DNA of 64,000 bases. Origin: Populus alba. Its lineage: Eukaryota > Streptophyta > Magnoliopsida > Malpighiales > Salicaceae. The stretch covers positions 8,439,501 through 8,503,500 of the forward strand of contig NC_133289.1 of NCBI RefSeq assembly GCF_005239225.2, in the 5' to 3' direction. Positions 54,662 to 64,000 of this stretch are shown one piece after another (position 1 is the stretch's first letter; each line of letters opens with the position of its first letter). A program made the translations under genes and the position numbers. The notes beneath the pieces are model-generated. The model was not told where the DNA came from, made no database searches, and saw only the letters and a list, made by a program, of their open reading frames with translations.

Positions 54662-56647
54662 AACCCAAAAAAATTAACCTTAGAATAAATTTTGTTTTCT
54701 TCCAAGAAAACACTATAACTATGTGTTTGTTGTATTTAGTATAAAAAAATAGGATTTATTAATATCTTGATTAAAAGATATATTATAGAAATATAAAATC
54801 TAATGAGAGTTTATTTATTTAAATTGATTGGTGAAAGTAAAATGATAAATATCTTGATTTTGGATTCTGTAAATTATTTTTTAATTTTAATATTTTAATT
54901 ATTAGATAGTAGTAATAAGCTTTTGGAAGGTGTGATGAATACATAAAAATACATTTTATTAAGGTTTTATATTATTATATTATACTTAAAATATTATTAA
55001 ATTTTCTAACTTAAAAATAATATAAAATATTTTAATTTATAGCAGATACTCAATTTTAAAAACAAGATTATAAAATAGTTATCATCATCATCTTTAATTA
55101 TTTGGCACAAGACCTTAATCAAACCTTTTTCAAATTAGCAGCCGTACCAGCCCCACACGCAACTTCTGTTGCACTGGTTTACATCAAACCAAAATCATTA
55201 CGGAAAAAAAAAACCACCTGGACGTATATTAATAAAAGGATATGCTTCAGTATAGGCAAGCCTACACACACTTATATGGCCTACCAATCATTTCAAGCCA
55301 TTATTATTTTATTATTAACACATGATGTTCGGGTCGATTTATATATCCCATGACTAATCTCAAGGATCTTGAAGTTAATAATTATAGAAGTCTTCAATGA
55401 TCTTGAAGATTTATGAGACTCGAACTAGTGATTTTTTAGAAAAATAAACCTAAAATTTGACCAATTAAATTATATTTTTTATAATTATTTTAAATGATTA
55501 TTCAAACATGAGGTTGATGTTATATATTTTTTTAAAAAAATATTATGATTAACCAAAACCAAAACAAAATTTGTGAAACCAATCCTGGATAACCGATGCA
55601 CACCCTTGTCTAAACTTAACGCAGAATATTTCCAGTGGAAATTTGCAGGCAAGCTCTATCAGTACACAAGCTGTTTTTCCCACAGGCACAGGCAACAAGC
55701 CAAATATCATAAAGAAAGCAGGCCTAGGGATGCATCCAAACAAGAGGTTACGGCCATCAACAACCATGCAAGAAAAAAAACAAGATAATATCTAAATGGA
55801 TGGTTCAAAACTCCCCATCACTTCCTCGAATTGTAGTTTCAATTATGGAGCAAGTTACTGCTGACAACTCCCTTGCAGATTCAGGATCTAGGCACATGGA
55901 AGTTGGCAATTCAGCACCACATAATTTCTCCCTTACAAAACAATGGAGAATGACAGGGTTGGCGAATGGTCTAGGCAGGGCCCGTCGTGATCATGACGAT
56001 TGATGATGAGACCATTTATAGGAAAATGGAAGCTAGCGAGAACCTTACATCAAAAATGATATTTGTGAGCTGCTTTTTGCAAACCATGGGTCCATGCTTC
56101 TTATCAAAATACTAAAAAAAAAAAAACACATGAACTCTAAGACTAAAAGTAAAGGGCTGGCGTGGCCTTTTTTCTCTCACAAAATATGGAGAAAAACACA
56201 GAGCAACATGAACCAGTATTCCATTTTGTCCTAAGAGAATCTTATGTCTTAATTCTGTCTACAATTACATCAAGATAAAAGAAAGAAGAAATGGTAGAAA
56301 GCAGCCACTGCTGTATTTTTCATTATTTTCTATCATTTTCTTTTTCAATTGTAAATCAATTGAAAAACAACACATGAGATCTACATTGAAGAGATGATTT
56401 CCTTTCCCCTTCAAGGAAGAGTAAATATGCGTTCTTTCCTTCACTTTTACATCATTAATGAGGAAAATTCCCTATTTGTTCACTCTCCCTGGAAAAAAAA
56501 AGGGGCTCCCACAATCATTTCTGGTAGGTATCAATTTTGCTCAAAGGAAAACATTGATGCAAATCGAGTCTGGCTTCTAGCTCAAACAAATTGTCTAGGT
56601 CAGGCGAACGAGTACTAGTGATTCTGCTGATGATGGCCAGGGAATTT

Positions 56648-56984
56648 TTACTCCGATGATGAGCCACCATGTTGCGGGTCACTCTGGTAGTAAACAACAT
56701 CCCCTGTGTCGCTAACATAGTGATCTTTTCTCATGCTTCTTATCAAAACTCCAATTAGATGAAAAGGCAGAGGGCCTGACTTCTTTGGTTCTCGGTAATA
56801 TTTCCCAAACACTGGTCTTGCAGCCTCAGTCTACATACAATGAAGTATAATAATCAGATAACAGAAAACAGCAAGTCAAAACAATCAAGTCTTTCCTTAG
56901 GCCCCAGAGGAGCGCTCGTCACGATCGCATATGGAAACAGGTTTTTATTTATCAAAATAAAGAAATACTCACTGCTTCAATTAA

Positions 56985-57017
<33 letters not shown>

Positions 57018-58993
57018 AATGACATGGGTTCCTATGTCATGATGAATGTTATTAATCCATCCATAGTCACGATCAATTGTCGTAAGCCCTCCCCTCAAGT
57101 AACTCCATTCCTGTTCAATTACAAAGAAAAATTAAAAGGAAAAAATTACTAATTGAACTTCAGGCCAATCTAGATAAAGCCGTCGTAGAAATTTCCTTTC
57201 TTCATGATGGAGTATATTTACAAAAGACATGGCAATGAAAATCAACTTAAACATATGACTATAGATGTCAACTTAAACATATGACTATAGATGTCAATAT
57301 AATATATTAAATTGTTAGATATTGGAATTTAAATATAACGCTCAAGGTCAAGGATTTAGACAGAAAATACAAAAACAAAATAGTTAGGATACACATACCT
57401 TTCCACGATACCAAGGAAGTTTGTCTTCATGACCATGGTGATGCAGGTAAGTCACTAAATCCAGCCACATAACAAAACCCTAAAATTGAATCAGAGTCAA
57501 GTTAAAAACATTCTTTGAATGGAAAAACAGAACCTTTATGGAAATTCAATTTCTGAATTTCCATAGCATAGGAACCCAAAACACAAGGAAAATTGGCATT
57601 TACCACATATGGCACTCCATAGAGTTTAAGCAGTTGAACAGGACCCATTACAAAAGATAAGCCAACAAGCAAAGCAGCCATTGCACTCCAACACAAGGTG
57701 GAAGTGATTACATCTTTTCTCTCACTTGGGACGAACAAATCACTGTTTGGGTCAAAGTGTGAACCAGATTTTCCAGGACTTCTGCTCCACTGAATTGAAT
57801 AGGATATTCAGCAATCTATTTCTTCAACTCTGAATAAAATTGCTCAAAAAAGGAACACATACTTACAAGATAAATGGGGTATGCAAGCATGGGAAACGGC
57901 ACAGTGAATCGTAGCATTTTTGTAATGCCATCCAGACTTTTATATATTTTCTCAGGGAGCTACATCAAAAATAGTAAAAAAAAATAAGCTTGAGGAATCA
58001 TAGAAGTGCAAAAGCAAGGATGCTACAATGCAAACCGAAAAAGTAACAGAGAATCCATAAACAGATTATCTCACTAACCGGATGCCATGATTCATCATTC
58101 TCAACATGTCCATGGTTTTGATGATGAGTTCTATGGCTAATTCTCCTGCAAATCAGTACCATCGCAAGGCATTTTCTTATTAGAAACTCAAAACAATAGC
58201 TTACAATTGCTGCGGAATATGATTCAAACAGATGAAAAAAAAAAGAGATCAACTTGTATAAATCAAAGTGCAAGATTTTACCATCCATGGTAAGGTACAA
58301 GAATTGAAGAATGCAGAATATGCCCCACCACACTATTTAGCTTGTTGTTATTGGAAAAACTCCCATGGCCACTACAAGAATCAAATTCAACAATCAAAAC
58401 ACAATTAGCATCATCAAACGAAAGGAACAAGCAAATACATAAACCCAGATCTATAAACCAAAAAAAAGTGATTACCAATCATGTCCAAGAACAAAAAGTG
58501 CCCAAAACATTGTCCCTTGAGCAGCCCAATACAAAGGCCAAACTACCCAATTGTTAAAATAAGCAGCTGCGGCAGCTAAACCAAAAACCACAGCAACATC
58601 CCTAACAACATAACTCATTGACTTCCATGGATCTTTAACCCAACAATGCTTTGGTATAGCAGTTCTAATATCAGACAATTTAAACGGAGGGGGTGAACCG
58701 GGATCAAATTTTGTTTCCTCATCTTCCCCAACCCCATTAAAGCCAATAACTTCATTATCTTCCTCCCCATCTAATGATGCAACTCTATATGGAGCACTCA
58801 CTTTAAGCCCCCAATTTCTCTCCCTAAAACACCCTCTTGAAAACTTATCAAAAGGGAGCCTTTTTAGATCTGTGAGAGTCCTGTTTGTGTACAAAAATCT
58901 TGGCTTTGAAGGGTTGATGATTCCATTTCTGGGTCTAGGCCAAAATTGAGGGAGAGGCTTTAAGCCACATTCTGGTAACACCCAGCTAGCCAT
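56648..58993 (-). CDS. FAD7: Plastid omega-3 fatty acid desaturase, FAD7/FAD8 type (8 exons, 451 aa)
   Basis: Converts 18:2 and 16:2 acyl chains to 18:3 and 16:3 on chloroplast membrane glycerolipids, using ferredoxin and a di-iron centre. Exons: 58993-58476, 58371-58282, 58145-58079, 57959-57867, 57789-57604, 57479-57399, 57110-56973, 56830-56648. Introns are all GT-AG and the sum is 452 codons with TAA. Exon sizes 90, 67, 93, 186, 81 and 138 are those of plant omega-3 desaturases. The N-terminal 70 or so residues, rich in Ser, Arg and Pro, look like a plastid transit peptide. His boxes: HDCGH 171-175, HRTHH 207-211, HVIHH 374-378, plus the conserved [13 protein letters not shown] segment in exon 6. 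Hydrophobic segments near 135-165 and 275-300 fit membrane anchoring. FAD7 and FAD8 cannot be separated from sequence alone. No disruption seen. Confidence 0.95.
57242..57293. repeat. Perfect 26-bp tandem duplication in a desaturase intron
   Basis: A 26-bp unit beginning TCAACTTAAACATATGACTA is repeated exactly at 57242 and 57268, within the intron between exons 6 and 7. Confidence 0.93.
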
Positions 58994-59300
58994 TAGATCC
59001 CGAACTGGAGGAAGCCAAACTGAGTGTCTCTCTCTGTCTCTCTCTCTCTGGCTTCAGAGAAACAAAGAGAGGATAAACAAGGCTAAAACAAAAACTAGTT
59101 AAGTTTATAATCTAAGCGAAGCAAAATATCTAGGATAAAAGAAATACCTAAATAATATAATAATATATTATAGTTACGAAAAACAAAATATGGAGAAATA
59201 AAAGATACGACTGACTTGTGTACTATGTTTTAAAAAAGATTCTGGTTGTGTAAGGTGGCTTTATAAAGGACAGAGAAGACGAATTCGGTAACTTAGAAAC
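58994..59300 (-). promoter_or_regulatory. Putative promoter and GA/CT-rich leader of the desaturase gene
   Basis: On the minus strand the bases before the ATG hold a (GA)n tract (59049-59027) typical of plant leaders. TATAAAC at about 59109-59103 is the nearest TATA-like site, and CTTTATAAAG near 59267-59258 is a second candidate. Which one is used cannot be told by inspection. Confidence 0.4.
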
Positions 59301-59519
59301 GTTACCTGTATGTTTGGTTCGCGTGAAAATTGCCTGCCGGCCATGGTGTTGTGGTTTGACCTTTTCAAAGGATGTGTTTTAATTTCTTCCCTTTTCTCCT
59401 TTTCTTTTCCTTTTTTATCTCTTTCCCATCAGCCAACCGTCCCTTCTCTCTCCTCGTTGTCAGCGGCCTTTCCTCTCTCTCCCCACATTTTTATAAAATT
59501 AGTTTTCTACAGTGTTTTA

Positions 59520-59768
59520 CCATTTCTTTTTGTATATTGTATTAAAAAAATTATTGTGTATGCCTTTAGCATTGCTGTTAAAAAGCATTTTTTATAAAAT
59601 TTAAATTTATTTTTTATTTTAAATTAATATGTTTTTTGATGTTTTTAAATTATTTTTGATGTTGATCTCAAAAATAATTTTTTAAAAAATACAAAAATAT
59701 TATTATATGCTTTCTGAGTGAAAAAAATACTTTGAAAAGCAACAGCAACCACACTTTCAAACACGATC
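59520..59768. repeat. MITE-like AT-rich repeat
   Basis: Contains 'tttttgatgttgatctcaaaaataattttttaaaaaatac' (abridged core GATCTCAAAAATAA) and ends 'ctttgaaaagcaacag...cacactttcaaacac' (abridged). The right half matches the repeat ending at 19340. Boundaries are approximate. Confidence 0.5.
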
Positions 59769-60638
59769 AAGAGGGTGTTTGGTATTGCGGTAGCTGTTGT
59801 GGTTGTAGATTGAAAAAAATTGTTTTATAAAAAATACTTTTAATTGAGGTTCGTTTGAAAAAAAATAGATGTTTGGTTAAAATTATGGTTTAAATTGAGG
59901 TTGAACAAAAAATAATTTAATGTATTTGTTAATAATGCTTTTGAAATTAAGGTTATAAAATAATTTTAAAAAATATATATTAATATTGATGATTTTTAAT
60001 TTAAATGTTGTAGATTTAACTATTGCTATTACTTCATGAAATAAATAATACCTTATATAAAATATTTTTTTTATTATTCCATTAAATCATCTACAATTTC
60101 ATTATGTACAAAATTCATCCCACAAGAACTACAGTTTTCATAATTTTTTGAGCGTGCAATAAAATTAGATAAAATATTATCAGGAATAAAATTGATTTGA
60201 TATTACAGTGCGAGTGAATTTAATTCACTCTACACTAGTTTTTCAGGGAAAAAATATTGTTTACATGACAATGCGAGTAAATTTAAGTCACTGTAGACTA
60301 GTTTTTTTATTAAAAAAAATGTACAAAAAATAAACACACTAGAAAGAAAGAAAAAAAAAACTGTTCACATAAACAGTGCAATTCATATGCACTGTTTGCG
60401 AATTGCACAGTGCGATTCACTTGCACTGTTCACGTGAACAGTGCAAGTGAATCGCACTCTGCACGTAAATGCTGAAATTCAAAAAGCAGCCAGGAGCTAC
60501 TTGCCAAAATTGCTTGCAAAACGTGAATTATCGTGGGCCCCACCAAAATAAAATTATGTTTTTTACGTAATCAAACATAATGTTTGTTGTGGTTGCTTCA
60601 AACGTAGAAGCAAACACGCAAACAAATGGCCTCTAAAT
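59769..60638. mobile_element. hAT-like MITE containing long inverted repeats
   Basis: The left end reads AGAGGGTGTTTGG. The right end reads CAAACAAATGGCCTCT, whose complement AGAGGCCATTTGTTTG resembles the left end, so the termini are imperfect inverted repeats. 'gctgttgtggttg' (left) and 'gtttgttgtggttgcttc' (right) are also shared. The middle has several foldbacks built on CAGTGCAA..TTGCACTG, one of them a perfect 50-bp palindrome. No target duplication is evident, so the exact ends are uncertain. Confidence 0.55.
60409..60458. repeat. Perfect 50-bp palindrome centred on CACGTG
   Basis: Each base from 60409 pairs with its mirror position up to 60458 about a centre at 60433/60434, with no spacer. 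Flanking it (60373-60408) are partial copies of the same arm, CAGTGCAATTC and GAATTGCACAG. Confidence 0.95.
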
Positions 60639-60687
60639 ACATTCAAAACACCATAACATCATAACATCATCCTTTCTAGCCCGAGAC

Positions 60688-60691
<4 letters not shown>

Positions 60692-60718
<27 letters not shown>
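60692..60718. repeat. (TC)n microsatellite
   Basis: About 13 TC units, read directly. Confidence 0.93.
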
Positions 60719-60884
60719 TCATCGCAGGTTCATTGATTTCCGACCAAACCACCGACCTCCTGTTATCATTATTTTCCACGTTGTATATTTAGAGATATAT
60801 TAAACATTTTTTTTACTAATTTAATATATTTTATGCTGATATGTGGTAATTTGACTTCATGTTAAGGTTTTGAATTAGAATTTT

Positions 60885-61245
60885 TTTAAAAAAAATTAGG
60901 GTTATTTATAATTAGGTTAATTAGATATAAATTGAGTTAATAATTATGTTAATTTTTTTAAATAATCAATGATGTTAGATTGTTGTTGATTATGAATTAA
61001 ATGAAATTATTTTATTAGAGTTAGTATTGATTTAGGTTAAGTTATGGATTATACTAAAAATAATTTTTAAAAATAAAAAAAAATTAGGGTTATTTATTAT
61101 TAGGTTAATTAGATATAAAGTGAGTTAATAATTATATTATTTTTCAATGATTTTAGATTGTTGTTGATTATGAATTAATGAAATTATTTTATTATAGTTA
61201 GTGTTGATTTAGGTTAAATTATGGATTATACTAAAGTACATATAA
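60885..61245. repeat. Tandem duplication of an approximately 188-bp unit
   Basis: Two adjacent copies share 'aaaaattagggttattta', 'aggttaattagatataaa', 'gattgttgttgattatgaatt' and 'ggttatggattatactaaa' type blocks in the same order, offset by 188 bp. There are small deletions in the second copy. Confidence 0.85.
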
Positions 61246-61559
61246 AATGTGATAATTGGCTATGACATATATAAATTTTATGGATAATTTTGTTATAGCA
61301 GTAAAATTTGATGAATGCAGGTGTTTATCGATTAATTTGAAGAATATGTTTTAGCCGATTATGTTACCGTTATGGTTTCTTGATAAATTATACACTTTAA
61401 TTAACCCCAAGATATTAGTAAATTAGAATTGTGTTTTGTTGTGTTGTTTGATAAAATATCTGATAATTTATGAATATTATACTTCTATGGTGGTATTGTT
61501 GTCATTACCAACAATGGTATCACTTATAATGGAAGAAGTTATGAGTTCCTAACTGTTAT

Positions 61560-63110
61560 ATTAAACATGTTCATTTACAAGTTATCTAAAATGTTTTGTG
61601 ATCGACTTGGTTGAAATATGTTTAAAATAAAAGTTGAAATTACTTGGAGGATGTTGCAAACCGGAATCAGTCAAGTTTGTTATGTCGATGTACCAATCTA
61701 TAGTGATGGAAATGTGCTTCAATGTTTGGAATTACGAGGATTAATGGGATTAATATGTTAGAGCTCTATTTGAATAGTAGACCTAGACAATGAAACTCTT
61801 TGAGTATGGATTTAACCTATGTTCCAAGTAACTCTAAGAGAACCACACAAACATCACAAATAATTGGTCCATCTAGGCTAGGTGGTAATGCAAATAGATA
61901 GATTTTGGTATAGGAAATTATTAATATGGAACCTTAGTTGAGTATGACACCTGCTCCACATTGCTATGGAGAATCTGAACCAAGTGACAATGAAAATGAT
62001 CATCATAATGATAAAGTCGAGGTTGAGGAAGGAAGATGATGAGAAGATGGGGAGTAGAGTTAGTTAAGCCTGTTAATTAATACATGGCTCCTTTTGCTTT
62101 TGAATTTGAGGTTGTGAGTGTGGATGATCAATATGAATGTAATAACTGAGCTAATAGTTGTAAACATTTGGGCTTATCAGTTGATGAGTTGGAGGTTGGA
62201 AAAAAGTTTAAAGACAAATATGAATTTACTACTACACTAAAGTAGTAGCATATAAATAATTCATTATAATACAAGGTCCATCGTTTAAATAAAACTTATA
62301 TTCAAGTTGCAATGTGTTCAAGAACTAGTTTGTAGATGATATTTATACAGGAGATATCACCAAAGGTTAAATTCATAATAAATTTCAAAATTAAAAAGGT
62401 TATACACATGTCAAAATCCTCTTGTTTTGCAACGCCATTGTCAAATTGATTGAAATATCATTATTGAGGTAATGTTAATAATTGTGAAGAGAGATTTAAG
62501 TATGAGTGTTGCAACGATTCAAGGTATTGTAAAGAGGAATTGTGAGTATGAAGTCTCCTATTAAATGGTGTAGATAGCTAAATGAAAAATATTATAGCAA
62601 TTTTTTTATACACATGAAGAGTCATTTCAAAACCTACCTAGAATGCTACTGGCCATTAGAGATTGAAATCTAGGAAAAAAAATATCACTTAGGATTATAA
62701 AATAGTTGATGGCAATAAGGTAAGATTTGGGAGAGCATTTTGGGCATTTAGTGCCTCAATTAATGGGTTTCATTATTGTTGTCCTCTAATTAGTATTAAT
62801 GACACTCACATTTATGGTAAGTATAAGGCAAAGTTGTTGGTTGTAGTTGTTTATAATGCAAATAATAAAGTTTATTCATTGTGTTTTGCTATGGTTGAAG
62901 AAAATACAAATAGTGATTGGGTTTGGTTTTTAGATTTTCTTTATTGATATGTGATTGGCTATCATATTAGGTTGTGTATTATATTAGATAGACATGCAGC
63001 AATTAAGAATTTCATAGCACATATTTTTCCCAAACATATTAGATATCATCGATATTGTTCATAATACCAAATTATATGTGATAGTTTGGACATTGGTGAC
63101 GAGTTGCATG
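61560..63110 (+). pseudogene. Mutator-like (MULE/MuDR) transposase pseudogene
   Basis: Conceptual reading with stops and frameshifts gives the MuDR family order. A 'DELEVGKKFKDKYEF' N-terminal DNA-binding block lies near 62180-62230. An 'AFWAFSASINGF' block near 62733 is followed by 'ISINDTHIYGKYKAKLL' with the first catalytic Asp at 62801-62803. 'CFAMVEEN' comes next, then 'LDRHAAI' with a second Asp at 62987-62989, then HRYC near 63050. A TGA at 62945 interrupts the core in the same frame. Earlier text (from about 61600) resembles the family's variable head. MULE transposases move DNA with long inverted ends; none was identified here. Dead by several stops. Confidence 0.75.
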
Positions 63111-63763
63111 ATATTAATTGTTAGGATAAGCGTTACAAGAATTAGTTGGTGATTCATGCATCTTGTTGAGATCTTTGGGATGCTATGAGAGATCATGTTC
63201 TTAAGAAACAATATTCAATATTGGATGTAGATACTTAATGAGATAATATTTGTCTATTACACATCATTTCATTACACCTATTTGGTCATGTTTCGTGAGG
63301 TGTCCACGCAATTTGATGCATTATACACCCTGATATCCGAGATAGAATCGATTGGTATGTAATATTTTTTTTATAAAAAACATTTATTAAATATTGTTAA
63401 TATTATTATGAATGATGACTACTAATTAGTTTTTAATGTATGTATATAGATTTATTACTTGGTATAAAAGGCTTGAAAAGCAACAACGATTATCAGTGAG
63501 GGTGTCGATGAGATGGGACGTATTGTGGCCAACACCACACTCGATTTATGTTGTGGTGGACTTCAAGAGGCTGTGGAGGTTGAACGTCTTAAAGTGGTAT
63601 TAGCAAAAGATGAGATTGCTTATCATAGTAATGTTAGGGATGTTAGTTGTCCACGAGCATCTCATGTCCATCCACGAGCTAGGATGATATTGGTCATTCT
63701 CACACCTATATGGATATTACAGACATTTCCTCGAGTTGAACGAGTTAGGGTGAGGCTCTAGAC
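63111..63763 (+). other. Possible transposon-linked coding remains, unassigned
   Basis: After the transposase core come pieces that read 'FREVSTQFDALYTL' (about 63293-63335) and 'ITWYKRLEKQQR' (about 63455-63490), then an 82-residue frame at 63513-63761. This layout is reminiscent of plant mobile-domain proteins often carried near MULEs, but the match is weak and made from memory. It could equally be the degraded transposase C-terminus. Confidence 0.3.
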
Positions 63764-64000
63764 TAGGGGTGTTCACGGTCCTGTTCGGTCCGGTTTTAAC
63801 ATAAAAATTCAAAAAACCGGAAAATACTATTCCTTGTTAATATAACCTGAATCAAACCTAGAACTAATTCAAATCAAACCACTTTTGTTCGGTTCGGGTT
63901 AGTTTTTTAGCCTTAAAAACCGAAACCAATTAAATAAGAGAAAACTTGGTCGAAACATAATCACTGGATTTATCCAAGTTAGCACAACTACATGTTAACA
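63764..64000. mobile_element. Left end of an hAT-like repeat, cut by the window edge
   Basis: Starts TAGGGGTGTTCACGG and continues with 'ttcggtccggttttaac', 'aaaaaaccgg' and 'ttgttcggttcgggtt'. It has the same TAGGGGTG start and CCGAACC/GGTTCGG subterminal style as the complete element at 10138-11205. The right end lies outside the window, so the target duplication cannot be checked. Confidence 0.55.

Larger units (their letters stand above)
53231..56399. other. Intergenic region before the desaturase gene
   Basis: 53230-55090 is AT-rich and includes a 47-bp tandem duplication and an (AT)15 tract. 55100-56400 is more balanced and has several frames of 60-83 residues (for example 55102-55353, 55767-55549 minus, 55800-56003). 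None shows a domain, and none aligns with the desaturase reading. An untranslated exon or an unknown gene cannot be excluded. Confidence 0.35.

Noticed and set aside
55549..55767. 72-residue minus-strand frame as an extra desaturase exon
   Set aside because: The desaturase closes with a proper stop at 56648 at the expected length, and the frame has no similarity to the family.

Overview
This window is AT-rich nuclear DNA from a flowering plant, most likely a poplar or a close Salicaceae relative. That placement is inference. It rests on intron-containing genes with typical dicot exon structures, on a tRNA-derived SINE of the type common in Salicaceae, and on the density of hAT, CACTA, Mutator, copia and TRIM remnants. 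Nothing bacterial, organellar or CRISPR-like was seen.

Three protein-coding genes can be rebuilt exon by exon, and all three appear intact. (1) Minus strand 7699-1987: a calcium-dependent protein kinase of the CPK13 type, 7 exons, 529 residues. (2) Plus strand 30085-31074: a GT-3-type trihelix DNA-binding protein, 2 exons, 270 residues. (3) Minus strand 58993-56648: a plastid omega-3 fatty acid desaturase of the FAD7/FAD8 type, 8 exons, 451 residues. They are separated by 20-25 kb of repeats and show no sign of acting together.

Layout. 1-8 kb: the kinase gene and its flanks. 8-30 kb: gene-poor repeats, including a 1068-bp non-autonomous hAT element with an 8-bp target duplication (10138-11205), a 65-bp-period degenerate tandem array (about 11.7-12.5 kb), a hairpin (12550-12625), MITE-like AT-rich repeats and a purine-biased repeat at 20 kb. 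A G-box cluster lies about 2.8 kb upstream of the trihelix gene. 30-31 kb: the trihelix gene. 33-38 kb: a pair of diverged direct repeats that may be the LTRs of an old retrotransposon. 39.2-41.4 kb: a decayed CACTA transposon with TNP2 transposase remains. 41.7-47.1 kb: a composite retroelement in which a short TRIM with 127-bp LTRs is fused head-to-head to a 5'-truncated Ty1/copia element. The same 5-bp sequence flanks the whole composite. 50.9-51.1 kb: a SINE with a 15-bp target duplication. 51.4-53.3 kb: a second purine-biased repeat. 56.6-59 kb: the desaturase gene. 59.5-64 kb: MITEs with a perfect 50-bp palindrome, a decayed Mutator-like transposase, and the left end of another hAT-like repeat that runs out of the window.

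The strongest unusual signal is the TRIM/copia composite. No unknown multi-gene system was found.
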